From assembly GCA_026874595.1 (NCBI GenBank), contig CM049309.1, forward strand, positions 45,972,079 through 46,036,078: a stretch of 64,000 nucleotides of DNA, written 5' to 3'. Below, piece after piece: positions 38,301-47,533 of the stretch; within the stretch, counting starts at the first letter, position 1; every line of letters begins with the position of its first letter. The notes beneath the pieces were generated by a model. The model had not been told where the DNA came from and did not search any database. It saw only the letters and a list, made by a program, of their open reading frames with translations. The translations under genes were made by a program, and so were the position numbers. This stretch comes from Sipunculus nudus (lineage: Eukaryota; Annelida; Sipuncula; Golfingiida; Sipunculidae).

Positions 38301-41300
38301 TACTTCGGAGCCCCATAGCTTGAAGAATATGGGTAACAGAGACCTAATTCCAGGTTTCCATGGAGACTTTTCAAGGACCTCTCTGGATGTAAAGTTAGAA
38401 GTTTCCAGGTCCAGCAGTTACGATTCGTGCCCTGTTAACAGATGATCACATCTTTTATGGTCTCAAAATAGAGAAAAAAAATCGTAAAAAAAAATCGAAA
38501 AAATACAGGTGGCGCCACCAGTCTGCAGGAACTGATGGAACACCTCTTGATCAATATGTATGCCAAAAATCATGACCACCAGTGTTGTAGGTCTCTGTTA
38601 CCCATATCCTTTCAGTCAGCTGAGCTAAAAAAGTATGGCTTTCAGGCACTTTTTTAACAAGGGACCCATTGGAAATGACTTATAGTCAGCTGAGCTAAAA
38701 ATTGAGGTTTTTCCTTAAGTTCTCGAAGGAACAAAGTTGCAAAGACCCAGTTTTCAGCTTGGTAGGAGATCTTTGGGACATCTAACGTTATGCCAACAGC
38801 CTGGGGAGCATAGATATGCACTGAATGACCTACAGTCACCAAAGTGGACTGCTTGACAATGTAAGGGAATACAACAAGAGCCTCCTAAAAATTCAATAAC
38901 TAGCCTAATTTTGCAGCTTTTATTTTCAAATTTCAGATTTTAACAGATTAAATCCTTATGTGTACATGCTGTGAAAATTAAATCCACAGTACTTACAGGA
39001 AAAAAAGTTGCTGTGGCCAAACTTGGGCAAAATTTAAGGTACCAATTTTATATTTTTGCCAATATTTAAAAAAAAAATTTTAACAGATTTTGATCTAATT
39101 TTTGGTATACAATTAAATTTTGATTAATTAAAGTTGTATTACTGATAAAAAGTCCCTACCTTTAACACTTTTGGTCTTAAGTGACCAAATATCTTTCCTG
39201 ATTTTTTACAAAGTCCATTATGTTTGGGCCAATAACTATTTAAATTAAATAATACTGACTTAATTTCTGACATGTACATAGGAACTATATAGAGGAATAT
39301 TTATGGTAAATATGAAGAAAACCAGATGAGTGGTTTTGATATTAGGCAGTCCTGAAGTGTAAAAATAGATTTCTAATAAAAAATTGTTTTTCCTTAATAT
39401 CTCGAAGGAACGAAGTCCTATTGACCCAATTTTCAGCATGGTAGGAGATTTTGGGGACATCTAACTGTATGCCGATTTCAGATTCGTAGGTCCAATGGTG
39501 TCGAAAGGTGCCAGTCTTCCGGACGGACATCCAGACAGACGGACGGACAGACAGACGGACGGACGGACAGTTGACGGACAATGGACCACGACTATAGCTC
39601 AGATGACTTATAGTCAGCTGAGCTAAAAATCAGTGCGGGTGGGCGATATTTATTTTTTACCTTTTTTTAATGTTTCAATAAAATTGTCATATGATCAGGG
39701 AAAAGCATGAAATAACAGAATTTTTTTTGCGAAACATGTAAAAGCACTGCATAATAAAGGAAATCTTATCAAAATTATATTATATTATCTTCTTGAAAGA
39801 TGAAAATCAAATAAAAATGTTTGATGCGGGGGGTTAAAATTGATGCGTGCGGTGCCTAAGAACCGTATACCTTTTTTTTTTTGCCTATGAGGCCCCAGAG
39901 CACAATGAACCAACACAATGAAAGACAGACTAAAGCATCAAGAACCACTGACTAGCTTGTGTCTCTCGTAATGCAAGTAATGCTACCTACCATGCTGGCC
40001 CTCTGTGCGGTACGCCAGTACTCGAGCCGATAACATGTGAGGTACTGTTAGTCTTGCTCTGCTGGGGATTTTACGATCTCTAATCCGAGTGAACTTCCCA
40101 TGTCTTTTGCACTGCCTCCTCACTGAATTCTTACACTGGTCACACCCTACAATGTAACAGAGGTCAGAGGTCATCTAGACTGGTATTCTGCTCATTTCAA
40201 GTCATGTGTTCTGCTCTGTCACAGAGACTTGAATCAATTCCACACCTAGATTTACAAAAAGCAATGATTCTGGCTGATTCCTAATTCATTTTTTGCCTTT
40301 TTTAGCTCTGCAAATAACACATGGACACTGACATATACCAGAAATTTTTGAGTGATGGAAATGTTTAGTGTCTAGTTCAAAGGTAAATATTACTAAAGCT
40401 GTTTTTTTTCATAGTAGGAGCATGCTAGCACCTGCAGCTAATGAAATTCAAAATATTTTATAATTAATAATTAATAATTTCATGCAGATATCTATAACAT
40501 ATAGGCCCACTCATGAGGAAATGCACTGATAAAGTATTTCATGTGAACCACTTACCAGTGAGTAAAAGAATTTACAATATCACTATGAATCCCCATTTTC
40601 CCTTATAAGTATTATGATTTATACCCCTTTCCCATCATAACCATGCATTGTGTAATTGTGGCAGTAAAAGGCACTGGGATTAGGTTTAAGATCGTCTGCA
40701 GGAACAAAAATCATGATTACTGGAACTCACACATAAAGTTGTCATCATAGCTGACTGGTGCTGGCTGGCTGTTCTGCAAAAGTGCTGCCCCCTTGAGGAG
40801 GTTCTCAATCTGTAGTGTGCTGACTATCTGTGGGTTAGTCAGAGGCACCTCTGTAAGGGACTCTATAAAACAAGCAAAATATTTCTTAAGCACTAGGACT
40901 GATCTAGCTTTCAAGACTTGGAACCTTTTTTGCTTCAAGGCGATATTATTACTGCATTGTTTAAAAGGTGAAGGGGGAGGAAGGGCAATAATAATCCATG
41001 AAACTATTATTGAAACAAAAGTTTTTCTGCAGACTTCTGTCAATCAAAAACTTTAGGCTATATTGCCTGCACAATTTCATTACAGTAAAACAAAGTTGAA
41101 CCTTGAATTACACAATATATGCATTAAACCTTTCATGTCTATTCCTTTGAGATAATGAGGTTTTATGCTATTTTACTACATACATATTGTGTTCTCTCCA
41201 AAATACTGCAAACTATGAACAAATTTGTCACTAATCTTTCACCATTGCCAGAAAAAAACCCAATAAAATTTCTGTGACAGTGTTTTGCTTTTCCTGCCTA

Positions 41301-42347
41301 GGAACTTAGAAATCTGACATGGTCCATCTTAAGAGAGGGCAGGAGTCAGACATTAGCATCCCCACTGTGTAAATAAGGCAGTACATGCAGTAATATCCAG
41401 ATATAAACCATGTACTCTTTTAATTACAACACTGTTTTATGAACACAATATGAAGGGGAATATCTTCTTAAATGTTCAAAGGACAACTGCATTAGGTGTT
41501 ATTCACTTAGCTGTTAGACTGTTAGTCATTATTATAACTCACTAACTCATAAATTTATGTTTTTAATTAATATAAGCTTACCTGTAGTAATAATTAAAGC
41601 CATCTATTAACCTGCATGAACTATAGAATTGATGTAATTTTTTGGTTTACATTGCACAGATTAATGAAATGTTCTTGTGGAATATGTTTGGCTTATTTTG
41701 CTGAGCCCCCCACCTTATATAGTTATAAACAGAAACATGGATATAAACAAATTAAACAGCCTGTGTACCATGGGATAGGCGTTTATTAGCCTATTTTTAT
41801 GAAAGGTTCAAGTAACTCTTTTTTGTTAATGGACATCTGATATTAGAATAAGCGCCTTTAAGGATGGGTAGATTGATTAAATTTATTTTAGTTTTACATT
41901 AAGACATAATCCAATTTAATTAGACATCCTTATTTAGACAGAGTTGCCTAATGAGGCAAATCTAAATCAAAGAAAAATAGGAAACCTTTAATTACAGAGT
42001 TGCTAATTTTAATAATTTGCAAATACCTCATACTATTCTTTTATCAACCGCTCATGTGTTAATAAATTAAACGCTGTTAACAATATGCAAATATTTTAAC
42101 TTTTTCCGCTTCATGTAAGAAAAAAAGGAAATCGTTATTTACAGTTTGGACTGTCACCTGGTAGGACCACGTGCTTTTGCTGTCGTTTGTTTACAACAAG
42201 CCACATTCGTCAGCCAATCAGCACTGTTGGGGTTCACTCGGGATTTCTGATACACACTCGCTCCAAATACGGTCCTGTGCTGACATAATCATGCACGGTG
42301 GGTGTATGATCCCACAATCAAATCTTACCATGGGTTATATTTTCCAT
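24903..42347 (-). CDS. PR/SET-domain protein with PLAG1-type seven zinc fingers
   Basis: Predicted nuclear transcription factor of about 950 residues. Exons: 42347-42329, 40862-40731, 40146-39991, 35050-34944, 32451-32299, 31613-31454, 28179-27492, 26340-24903. All have AG/GT borders and matching phases (1,1,1,0,0,1,2), totalling 2853 nt. In order: zinc knuckle WC-x2-C-x7-C-x2-H (51-66); PR/SET domain (about 78-205, with FGP, CNWM, VRPAR, ELRVWY); acidic linker (about 250-275); basic region with KRKGRP (364-369); seven C2H2 fingers (444-646); Gln/Thr-rich tail. The fingers match human PLAG1 in order, spacing and sequence. An in-frame ATG at 42356 would add three residues, with a stop just upstream. 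The PR region resembles the PRDM4/9 type; methyltransferase activity cannot be judged. Introns carry large repeat insertions. Confidence 0.85.
27492..28179 (-). CDS. Exon with acidic and basic linkers and PLAG finger 1
   Basis: Acceptor TTTTCCAG, donor CTACAG|GTCAGT. It carries the acidic stretch DDFYDEDDYEVKDE, two Lys/Arg-rich blocks and finger 1 (C444, C447, H460, H465). The intron splits the linker between fingers 1 and 2 in phase 2 and restores GERIYR-C. The exon begins 54 codons upstream of the Met at 28018. Confidence 0.9.
28236..28655 (+). repeat. Interspersed repeat C, copy 1
   Basis: Starts GCAAATTTGTGGAATTTAAG, ends GAAGCGGGGGACAA. The TCCCCCACTT and AAGCGGGGGA near the two ends are inverted relatives. 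Copies also lie at 34405 and 48640. A duplicated CCTGAAGATGTCTCCA block is special to this copy. It lies in an intron of the PLAG-like gene. Confidence 0.75.
28656..31453. other. Intron of the PLAG-like gene, no other gene recognised
   Basis: Contains an inverted pair TTGCTAACACAACCACC / GTGGTTGTGTTAGCGAGG near 30614-30670. The plus frame at 29374-29583 includes a Pro/Gln-rich stretch with no recognised family. Confidence 0.5.
31454..31613 (-). CDS. PR-domain C-terminal exon
   Basis: Encodes ALAVGDELRVWYAEPY, the closing strand and conserved WY of PR/SET domains, then a Ser/Thr/Pro-rich linker. It enters in phase 0 and leaves in phase 1, fitting both neighbours. Confidence 0.85.
32299..32451 (-). 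CDS. PR-domain core exon
   Basis: 51 codons with no phase change. Contains NLCNWMTLVRPARNGEEYN, the hallmark of PRDM proteins (xNWMxxVxxA), then FRKQVYFITTK. Confidence 0.88.
34405..34765 (+). repeat. Interspersed repeat C, copy 2
   Basis: Shares CTGAAGATGTCTCCACATGT, ATAATATTTAGGAAAGTTAT and the GACAGACAGAC tract with copy 1; the end is degraded to AGAAGCGGCGGATA. Confidence 0.75.
34944..35050 (-). CDS. PR-domain N-terminal exon
   Basis: Encodes GVFAKKVVQKSSQFGPYEAP. The VFA...FGP pattern is the opening of PR domains. Acceptor GAGACAG, donor AGG|GTAGGT. Confidence 0.85.
35283..38627 (+). mobile_element. Helitron-like array element, copy 1, with nested array
   Basis: The 5' end is AACAAGTGACCAATGGGTCA, shared with 50361 (AACAAGTAACCCATGGGTCA). 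The 3' end is CAGTCAGCTGAGCT, shared with 51231. Inside are four monomers of 320-345 bp starting near 37501, 37841, 38166 and 38516, each beginning with a variant of CAGGTGGCGCCACCAGTCTG. A second array element is inserted at 35467-37495. The whole lies in the intron between the zinc-knuckle and PR exons. Confidence 0.65.
35467..37495 (+). repeat. Tandem array element B1, about 285-bp period
   Basis: GGTGGCGCCACC or a close variant recurs at 35881, 36168, 36446, 36737 and 37018 (spacing 287, 278, 291, 281 bp); a half-unit related sequence lies midway in each. The ends carry GTGTATCCGCC and GGGGGATACAAA, possible inverted termini. The flanks match sequence that is continuous at 50530-50560, which shows that B1 was inserted. 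Confidence 0.75.
38653..39627 (+). mobile_element. Helitron-like array element, copy 2
   Basis: Starts AACAAGGGACCCATTGG and ends AGCTCAGATGACTTATAGTC followed by AGCTGAGCTAAAAA. The 3' AGCTCAG...CTGAGCT can form a hairpin. It splits a Harbinger-like MITE whose arms are at 38628-38652 and 39628-39885. A GACGGACAGACGGACG-type tract precedes the hairpin. Confidence 0.6.
39628..39885. mobile_element. Harbinger-like MITE, split copy (right part)
   Basis: Carries ATCAGTGCGGGTGGGCG, GATCAGGGAAAAGCATGAAA and GGTGCCTAAGAACCGTATACC, as in the intact copies. Its left terminus (GTATGGCTTTCAGGCACTTT) is stranded at 38628-38652. Confidence 0.65.
39991..40146 (-). CDS. Pre-PR zinc-knuckle exon
   Basis: Encodes CDQCKNSVRRQCKRHG and then SRARLTVPHML, matching the knuckle and SRARxxxP lead-in that precede the PR domain in PRDM4 and PRDM9. 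The next intron, 4.9 kb, is almost filled by repeat elements. Confidence 0.85.
40731..40862 (-). CDS. Second coding exon, N-terminal region
   Basis: Encodes SLTEVPLTNPQIVSTLQIEN through YDDNFM. No domain is recognised. Phases fit both neighbours: the junction to exon 3 creates the Trp before the knuckle. Confidence 0.7.
42329..42347 (-). CDS. First coding exon (19 nt)
   Basis: ATGGAAAATATAACCCATG then GTAAGA, a strong donor. The ATG has A at -3 and G at +4. The 1-nt overhang is what the next exon needs. Two other ATGs upstream on this strand open short frames that end quickly. Confidence 0.6.
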
Positions 42348-42599
42348 GTTGATCATCTCTATTGCTTATTTCTCGCCACATGAACCCGAAAGCCATGAGT
42401 TGTCACACCGGTACCAATCGAGGTCAACTCCCCTTGTCCGAAGCCATTACTGCTGGGAATGCTGGGAAAAGGAATTCCCGGGGTCATCATAGGGTCAAAC
42501 GTCTTCCCTCAACAAGCCTGAGAGCTGAGTTGTCAAACGTGTGGCATGTACTGTGGTGTGATTTGTTAGGTTATAAATATTACTGTCACAGGTGTCAAA
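42348..42599. promoter_or_regulatory. Bidirectional promoter between the PLAG-like gene and CHCHD7
   Basis: Only 252 bp separate the two divergent start codons. The interval is less AT-rich than its surroundings. It holds TTCCCAGCATTCCCAGCAGT (reverse strand, about 42448-42468), which resembles the ZNF143 binding site found in many bidirectional promoters, plus GGAATTCCCGGGG. Just inside the PLAG-side intron are CACGTG (42167) and GCCAATCAG (42214). Transcription start sites are not visible. Confidence 0.7.
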
Positions 42600-45500
42600 A
42601 TGTCAGGGACAGAAGAACCAGTAATGACAAAACAAGAAAGAGAGAATCTTAGGCAAGAAAGAATAAGAAGGGCAACAAAAATGACAGATGAACTAAAAAA
42701 CCCATGCATCAAGGTCAGATATCTCTGCTGGTATAAACATGTTATATCACCTCCACTTCAACATGTATTTGGGTAATAAATATGATAGTAGTATTGATAC
42801 AGAATTTTAAGTTTCTACCCGAATGATATTGACAAATGATTTTATAGTCTGTTTTGAATGAAGAGAAAGTCCTAAACGGTCTGTCAGGCTATGAGGCTAC
42901 TATTAATGCATGTACTATAGTCTATATATACCTTTCCGCCTGGGATACATTCAAACTCAAACGGTTAAATTTGAGTCAAAATTGGATTTTGAAAATTTAT
43001 GATTTTTATGCATTTTTGTTAACACTGTATTTAGTAAAACAGTTGTACTATATATGAAATATAAGATGAATATACTGAACAATTGCAAATGGTTTGATGA
43101 AAGTTTTTCATATCAGATTCCCAGAGACGGAGTTATCATAGCTGTCACAGTATTTTGTTCAACTTCCAAGTGGCAGTATTTAATATATAGGAAACCTGCA
43201 GTTCATCATCATTATATGTTACTAATTTTCATCATTTTGGTGAATATATTCATTGACAGTTTGATTGGTACAATAAACATTATGGTACATATGGATTGGG
43301 ACTGAGCAGTGACATATATAGCTCATTGGTAGTTTTTATCCCCTATTTGTTTCATTTTAAGTAAACATGATAAAGTAATTAAGCATTACAATATTGTGCT
43401 GGTATTTAGCGTGGTAATAGTTGATACAGATATAGGAAAATTAGGGTATTTTTTTATAAATTAATAATATGGATGAATAATATTAAAAAATGTATACAAT
43501 TCCTCTAAATGCAAGTCAACATATACCTTTCCAGTATGATACATGTATCTTGATTGCATTACACTAAGTACATGTAATTTACTACCAGGTTCAGGTATCA
43601 GGTACTCATGAAATCCAGGTACGTGTACAGGTACTCTGAATTAGGTACATAGATACAGGTGTGAGTACCTGACCTCAACTGTGTTTATTGCCGTCCATAA
43701 AATCAAAACTGACTTTTTAAACAAATTCTCAACTATTACAGGATCTATAGTCATGTATTTGCAAATAATAAATAGATTTATCACATGCAAATTACACCTG
43801 GCTACAGTTGAAATGAAGAATATTGATAGACACCAAGGTGTTGAAAGGGTGCCATGAGATGAATGAAAATAATTATGTAGAGATAATCAAAGAAATACTG
43901 TCATCAAATATTGCTAACATGTGGATGGTAAATCTGACGCACATTGTCTTACAGGAACAGAAGATGTCTATGAGATGCATTCATGAACACTTTGACAACA
44001 AAGAAGTGTGTGGCCCATATTTCCAGAATTATAACAACTGTAAAAATTTCTGGGTAAGAACACTGAATTATATCACCATTAACATAACCTATTCTCTCAT
44101 TAGGACAACTTCTCATTAATTACAACTGAGCTGCATTTAAAATTTGTTTCAGTCATCCAATAATTAATAAATAATTATGAAATATTACAGAATTGTGTAC
44201 AATATTATTTATCTCTCTAATATTGTCTCTCTTTCCATATTCCTTGCTTTCACATGAGGAATATTTAAGATCTTATTTTTTGGAGAAACATTTTATACCT
44301 TTGAAATGAAACATTTGTATTTGTATTTAAGTGCGCTGAGTGAAAAAGGACTTTTTTTCATATTTAAAGTACAAGTAGTTGATAAGCGACTGTGTATCCG
44401 CTGTATCACAGAGGCATAGGTAAAGTAATTCATGGAATGTTCCTGACATGACTATAAATTTGTGACACCAGTGATGCCATTTAAAACTCCTCATTTATGT
44501 GCAATTTTCACCAAAAGCAGATCTACAGATAGATAAACCGTGCAAGATTTCAGGCTCAGACACCAGTCAACTACTGAGAAAAAGTGCATCAATGTATTCT
44601 TTAAAACAACAGCAGGTGGCACAACCTCTCTGGTCTACAACAAAGCTATCCAAGACAGACAAACATGCCAACATGTCAGGCTAGTACATGCATCCACTCC
44701 TCAGATATGAGCAGTTTTTACCCAAAGCAAATAGATGGATGGATACAAGTCCTGAATACAAGATGGCGATATCCAAGCTCTATTGACATGTACAATTTAA
44801 GGCCAATACGGCATATCACTCCTGAGAAAAGGGCATTAATTTATTATATAAAAACAGGAAGGTAGGTGGCGCAACCTGTCTGGTCTACGAGAAAACTCTC
44901 CAAGATTATGTACATGCCAAATTTTAGACCAATACATTGAATCACTATAGAGATATGAAACTATTTATCTAAAGCAAATGTAAGGATGGACTCCACACAG
45001 AAATGATTGTAGATGGCACCACCAGTGTTAAATACGAGATGGAAGTATCCAAGATCTATGAATAAGTACAATTTCAGGCAAATATGGCAAATCACTCCTG
45101 AGAAAAAGGTGATTAATTTATACTATGAAACAGGAAGGTAGGTTGAGCCACCTGTGTGGCTGATAAAAAAACTCTTCTAGATGGATGTACATGCCAAATT
45201 TCAGACAAATACATTGAACCACTCCTGAAATATGAGCAATTTTCACCTAAAGCAAACATACAAATAGATGCCACACAAAAACAATTACAGGTGGCGCCAA
45301 CAGTCTTAGATACAAGATGGAGGATTCCAGGATCTACGGACCCGCACAATTTCAGGCCAATACATTTTAACCAATCACTAAGAAGAACAGATGGCAAACG
45401 CATTGATTGATGGCATGCAAAAATTATTGCAGGTGGCGCCACCAGGTTTGCAGTTACTAGTTGGAGAGATCCAAGATCTATGGACATGTAAAATTTCAGC

Positions 45501-46032
45501 TCAATACACTGAACCACTCCTGAGATATGGGCTGTTATTAAAAAGACACCCAGATTCATACTGCACAATAAGGACTGCATATGGTGCCCCCGTCTTTGTT
45601 AGGCACAACTACGCAGGTGAAAGCATAACTATGCCCAGTTTCAGAAATATCAGTCCAAGGGTCTCAGAAGATTTCACCAGACATGAACACAATGGTGGCG
45701 GCATAGAAAGCTGCAGAACCCGTTCAAACCCATTCAAAAATAAATTTTTGGCAGATACAATTAACAAAAAATCATGGTAGGAATATACATTACATTAACA
45801 TCCAAATGTTTCCTTATTATAATATCAGTTGAAGTAAAATATTCATTTTAATATATTTCCATTTGCTAGTTACATTTTTGTTGGCTTTTAAACTATGTTT
45901 TCTTTAATCCAGGACAGAGTGAAGATTGATCGCAAGAGAAAGGGACTCAGTGATCCTCTCCCACCTCCAGAGGAGAGAGAGAAAGTAAAAGCAGAATATA
46001 TGAAAAAAATGAGAGACCCGCTGTCGCTATAA
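42600..46032 (+). CDS. CHCHD7: CHCHD7-like twin CX9C protein
   Basis: Complete 110-residue protein from three exons: 42600-42713, 43955-44053 and 45913-46032, all in phase 0 with AG/GT borders. The twin CX9C motif is intact: C36-x9-C46 and C57-x9-C67, which in this family form two disulphides holding a helical hairpin. Proteins of this class are imported into the mitochondrial intermembrane space by the MIA40 pathway. Sequence (NPC.....MRC, FQNYNNCKNFW, RKRKG, P.PPEERE) and layout match vertebrate CHCHD7 from memory. The N-terminal 35 residues are charged and rich in Arg and Glu, with no signal peptide. Intron 2 contains an array element. AATAAA occurs at 46122 and 46660. Confidence 0.9.
44371..45770 (+). 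repeat. Tandem array element B2 in CHCHD7 intron 2
   Basis: Starts ACTGTGTATCCGC, as B1 does. Monomers begin near 44605, 44866 and 45136 (CAGGTGGCACAACC and variants), with half-units at 45291 and 45432, the latter a perfect GGTGGCGCCACC. It ends GGCAGATACAATTAAC. It is more diverged than B1. Confidence 0.65.
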
Positions 46033-46121
46033 TCTGTGTTAGTGCTATGAAGAAGTAAGACTATTATTTCCTTGGCTGTAGTCTGTCTATTCCTCCTACA
46101 AATGCCCCTTTTATGGCAAAA

Positions 46122-46665
46122 AATAAAGTCTACAGCCAGGATTTATTGCCAAAATGAAGCAGAAAGCTGCAGTTGTATGTGGTCTGGCTTGAAATCATAG
46201 TTATAGACATGAAGCCATCTCTGGATTTTCTTTGGAAATATTTAAAAGGTAACTATGCAAATGGTGTCTTTCAAACGCTTCTTCTTCTGTAGATGTTTAT
46301 CTTCCCTGACCACTAGCTGAATGTTCCACATATTGCTATAATTTTGAATACCTTTGGCAGTTGAATAAGCAAGCCTTGTCCCAACTGCTGTTGAAGCTGG
46401 ATTTTGACAATCATCTGTGTATATGGAATACTGCTAATAAGGAATGGGCGACTTGTTGGTGCAGCAGACTGTTATCAGTTGACTCCTTCATAGCATCTTC
46501 ACAGGCAGCCACTGTGAACAGCAACCAGAGACTGGATTTTTGGCTGTTAACAAAACAGTATGAAACAGCAGAATTCCTGGGAATTGCTTTGGAATAATCC
46601 TGAGAATGATAAGATTATTACGTATCATTGTCAACTTCTTTAAATATGCTTATATATAAAATAAA
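46122..46665 (+). terminator. Candidate polyadenylation signals of CHCHD7
   Basis: AATAAA at 46122-46127 and again at 46660-46665. The 78-codon frame at 46361-46597 between them is probably 3'UTR. Confidence 0.5.
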
Positions 46666-47533
46666 TATATTGTTAAAAAAAATTTTCAATCATTTGATTT
46701 AAATGTTGTACACATTGGTGTTGTAGTTTTCCGCCCACCAATTCAAAAAAGCTTAAGGCCATACAAAAGAAAGAGACCCATGGATCATGGCACTCAGCTG
46801 AATTTTGTAAAATTTTAGCAGATGCATTTTTTAAAATAATTTTTATATACATGTATTTAAGATAAGAGGAAATTGCCCTGATATTTGGTGATAATCATAT
46901 ACTAAATATAAGATTGCTGAACAAAATCTCTTACAAGACTGCCATAAATAAAAAGAAAATTGAATAACTTCTGGTTTTGAATGTACAGATTTAAGGAATA
47001 AATTCATCACATGAATGATTAAGGCAGCATACCTGACGAAACCCCTATATCTAAAATTCAGTCTAAAAGGTGTTTAAAATTCCTATTAGACCTCATATAA
47101 AGTATACATTATTTTAACTTTTTTACAGTGTTCTTTCTGATTTTATGCATACTTTTGAACTTTACATCCATTTTCTTATGACTTAAATATTTTGCAAAAT
47201 TATAAAAAAAATCTCTGTTATTTTATGACTTGAAAGTCCATTTAAATTATGTTAGCTGTTAGTCCTAAACATTATTTGTTTAAGTAAAATAGTACTTCAT
47301 TTTCTTGAAAAAATGTCATCAACTGTGATTAATTGAATCAGAATGCCTTATTAAACTGATAAAATTATAATTCCCACATCTTTCAGGACCATTTACTGTA
47401 AAAACCTTTCAGCCACTTCTGGGATGCCTTTAGATAATGCACATAGCATTTTTCATGCATAATGATGATTGAAACTAGAATGACATTCCATATGATGCAG
47501 TTCACTCATTTATCCAGATCTACATCAAAACTT
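46666..47533. other. Intergenic downstream of CHCHD7
   Basis: Holds a fragment resembling the 5' end of the Helitron-like family (46763-46800, GACCCATGGATCATGGCAC) and a degenerate foldback relative at 47040-47240. No gene. Confidence 0.45.

Noticed and set aside
37587-38445. Repeated frames with the pattern ENMGNRDLISGFHGDFSW
   Set aside because: Again monomers of an intronic array (also at 50594-51192). Stops and shifts differ among copies, so no protein gene is claimed.
46361-46597. 78-codon frame downstream of CHCHD7
   Set aside because: Lies between two polyadenylation signals in the probable 3'UTR and has no recognisable domain.
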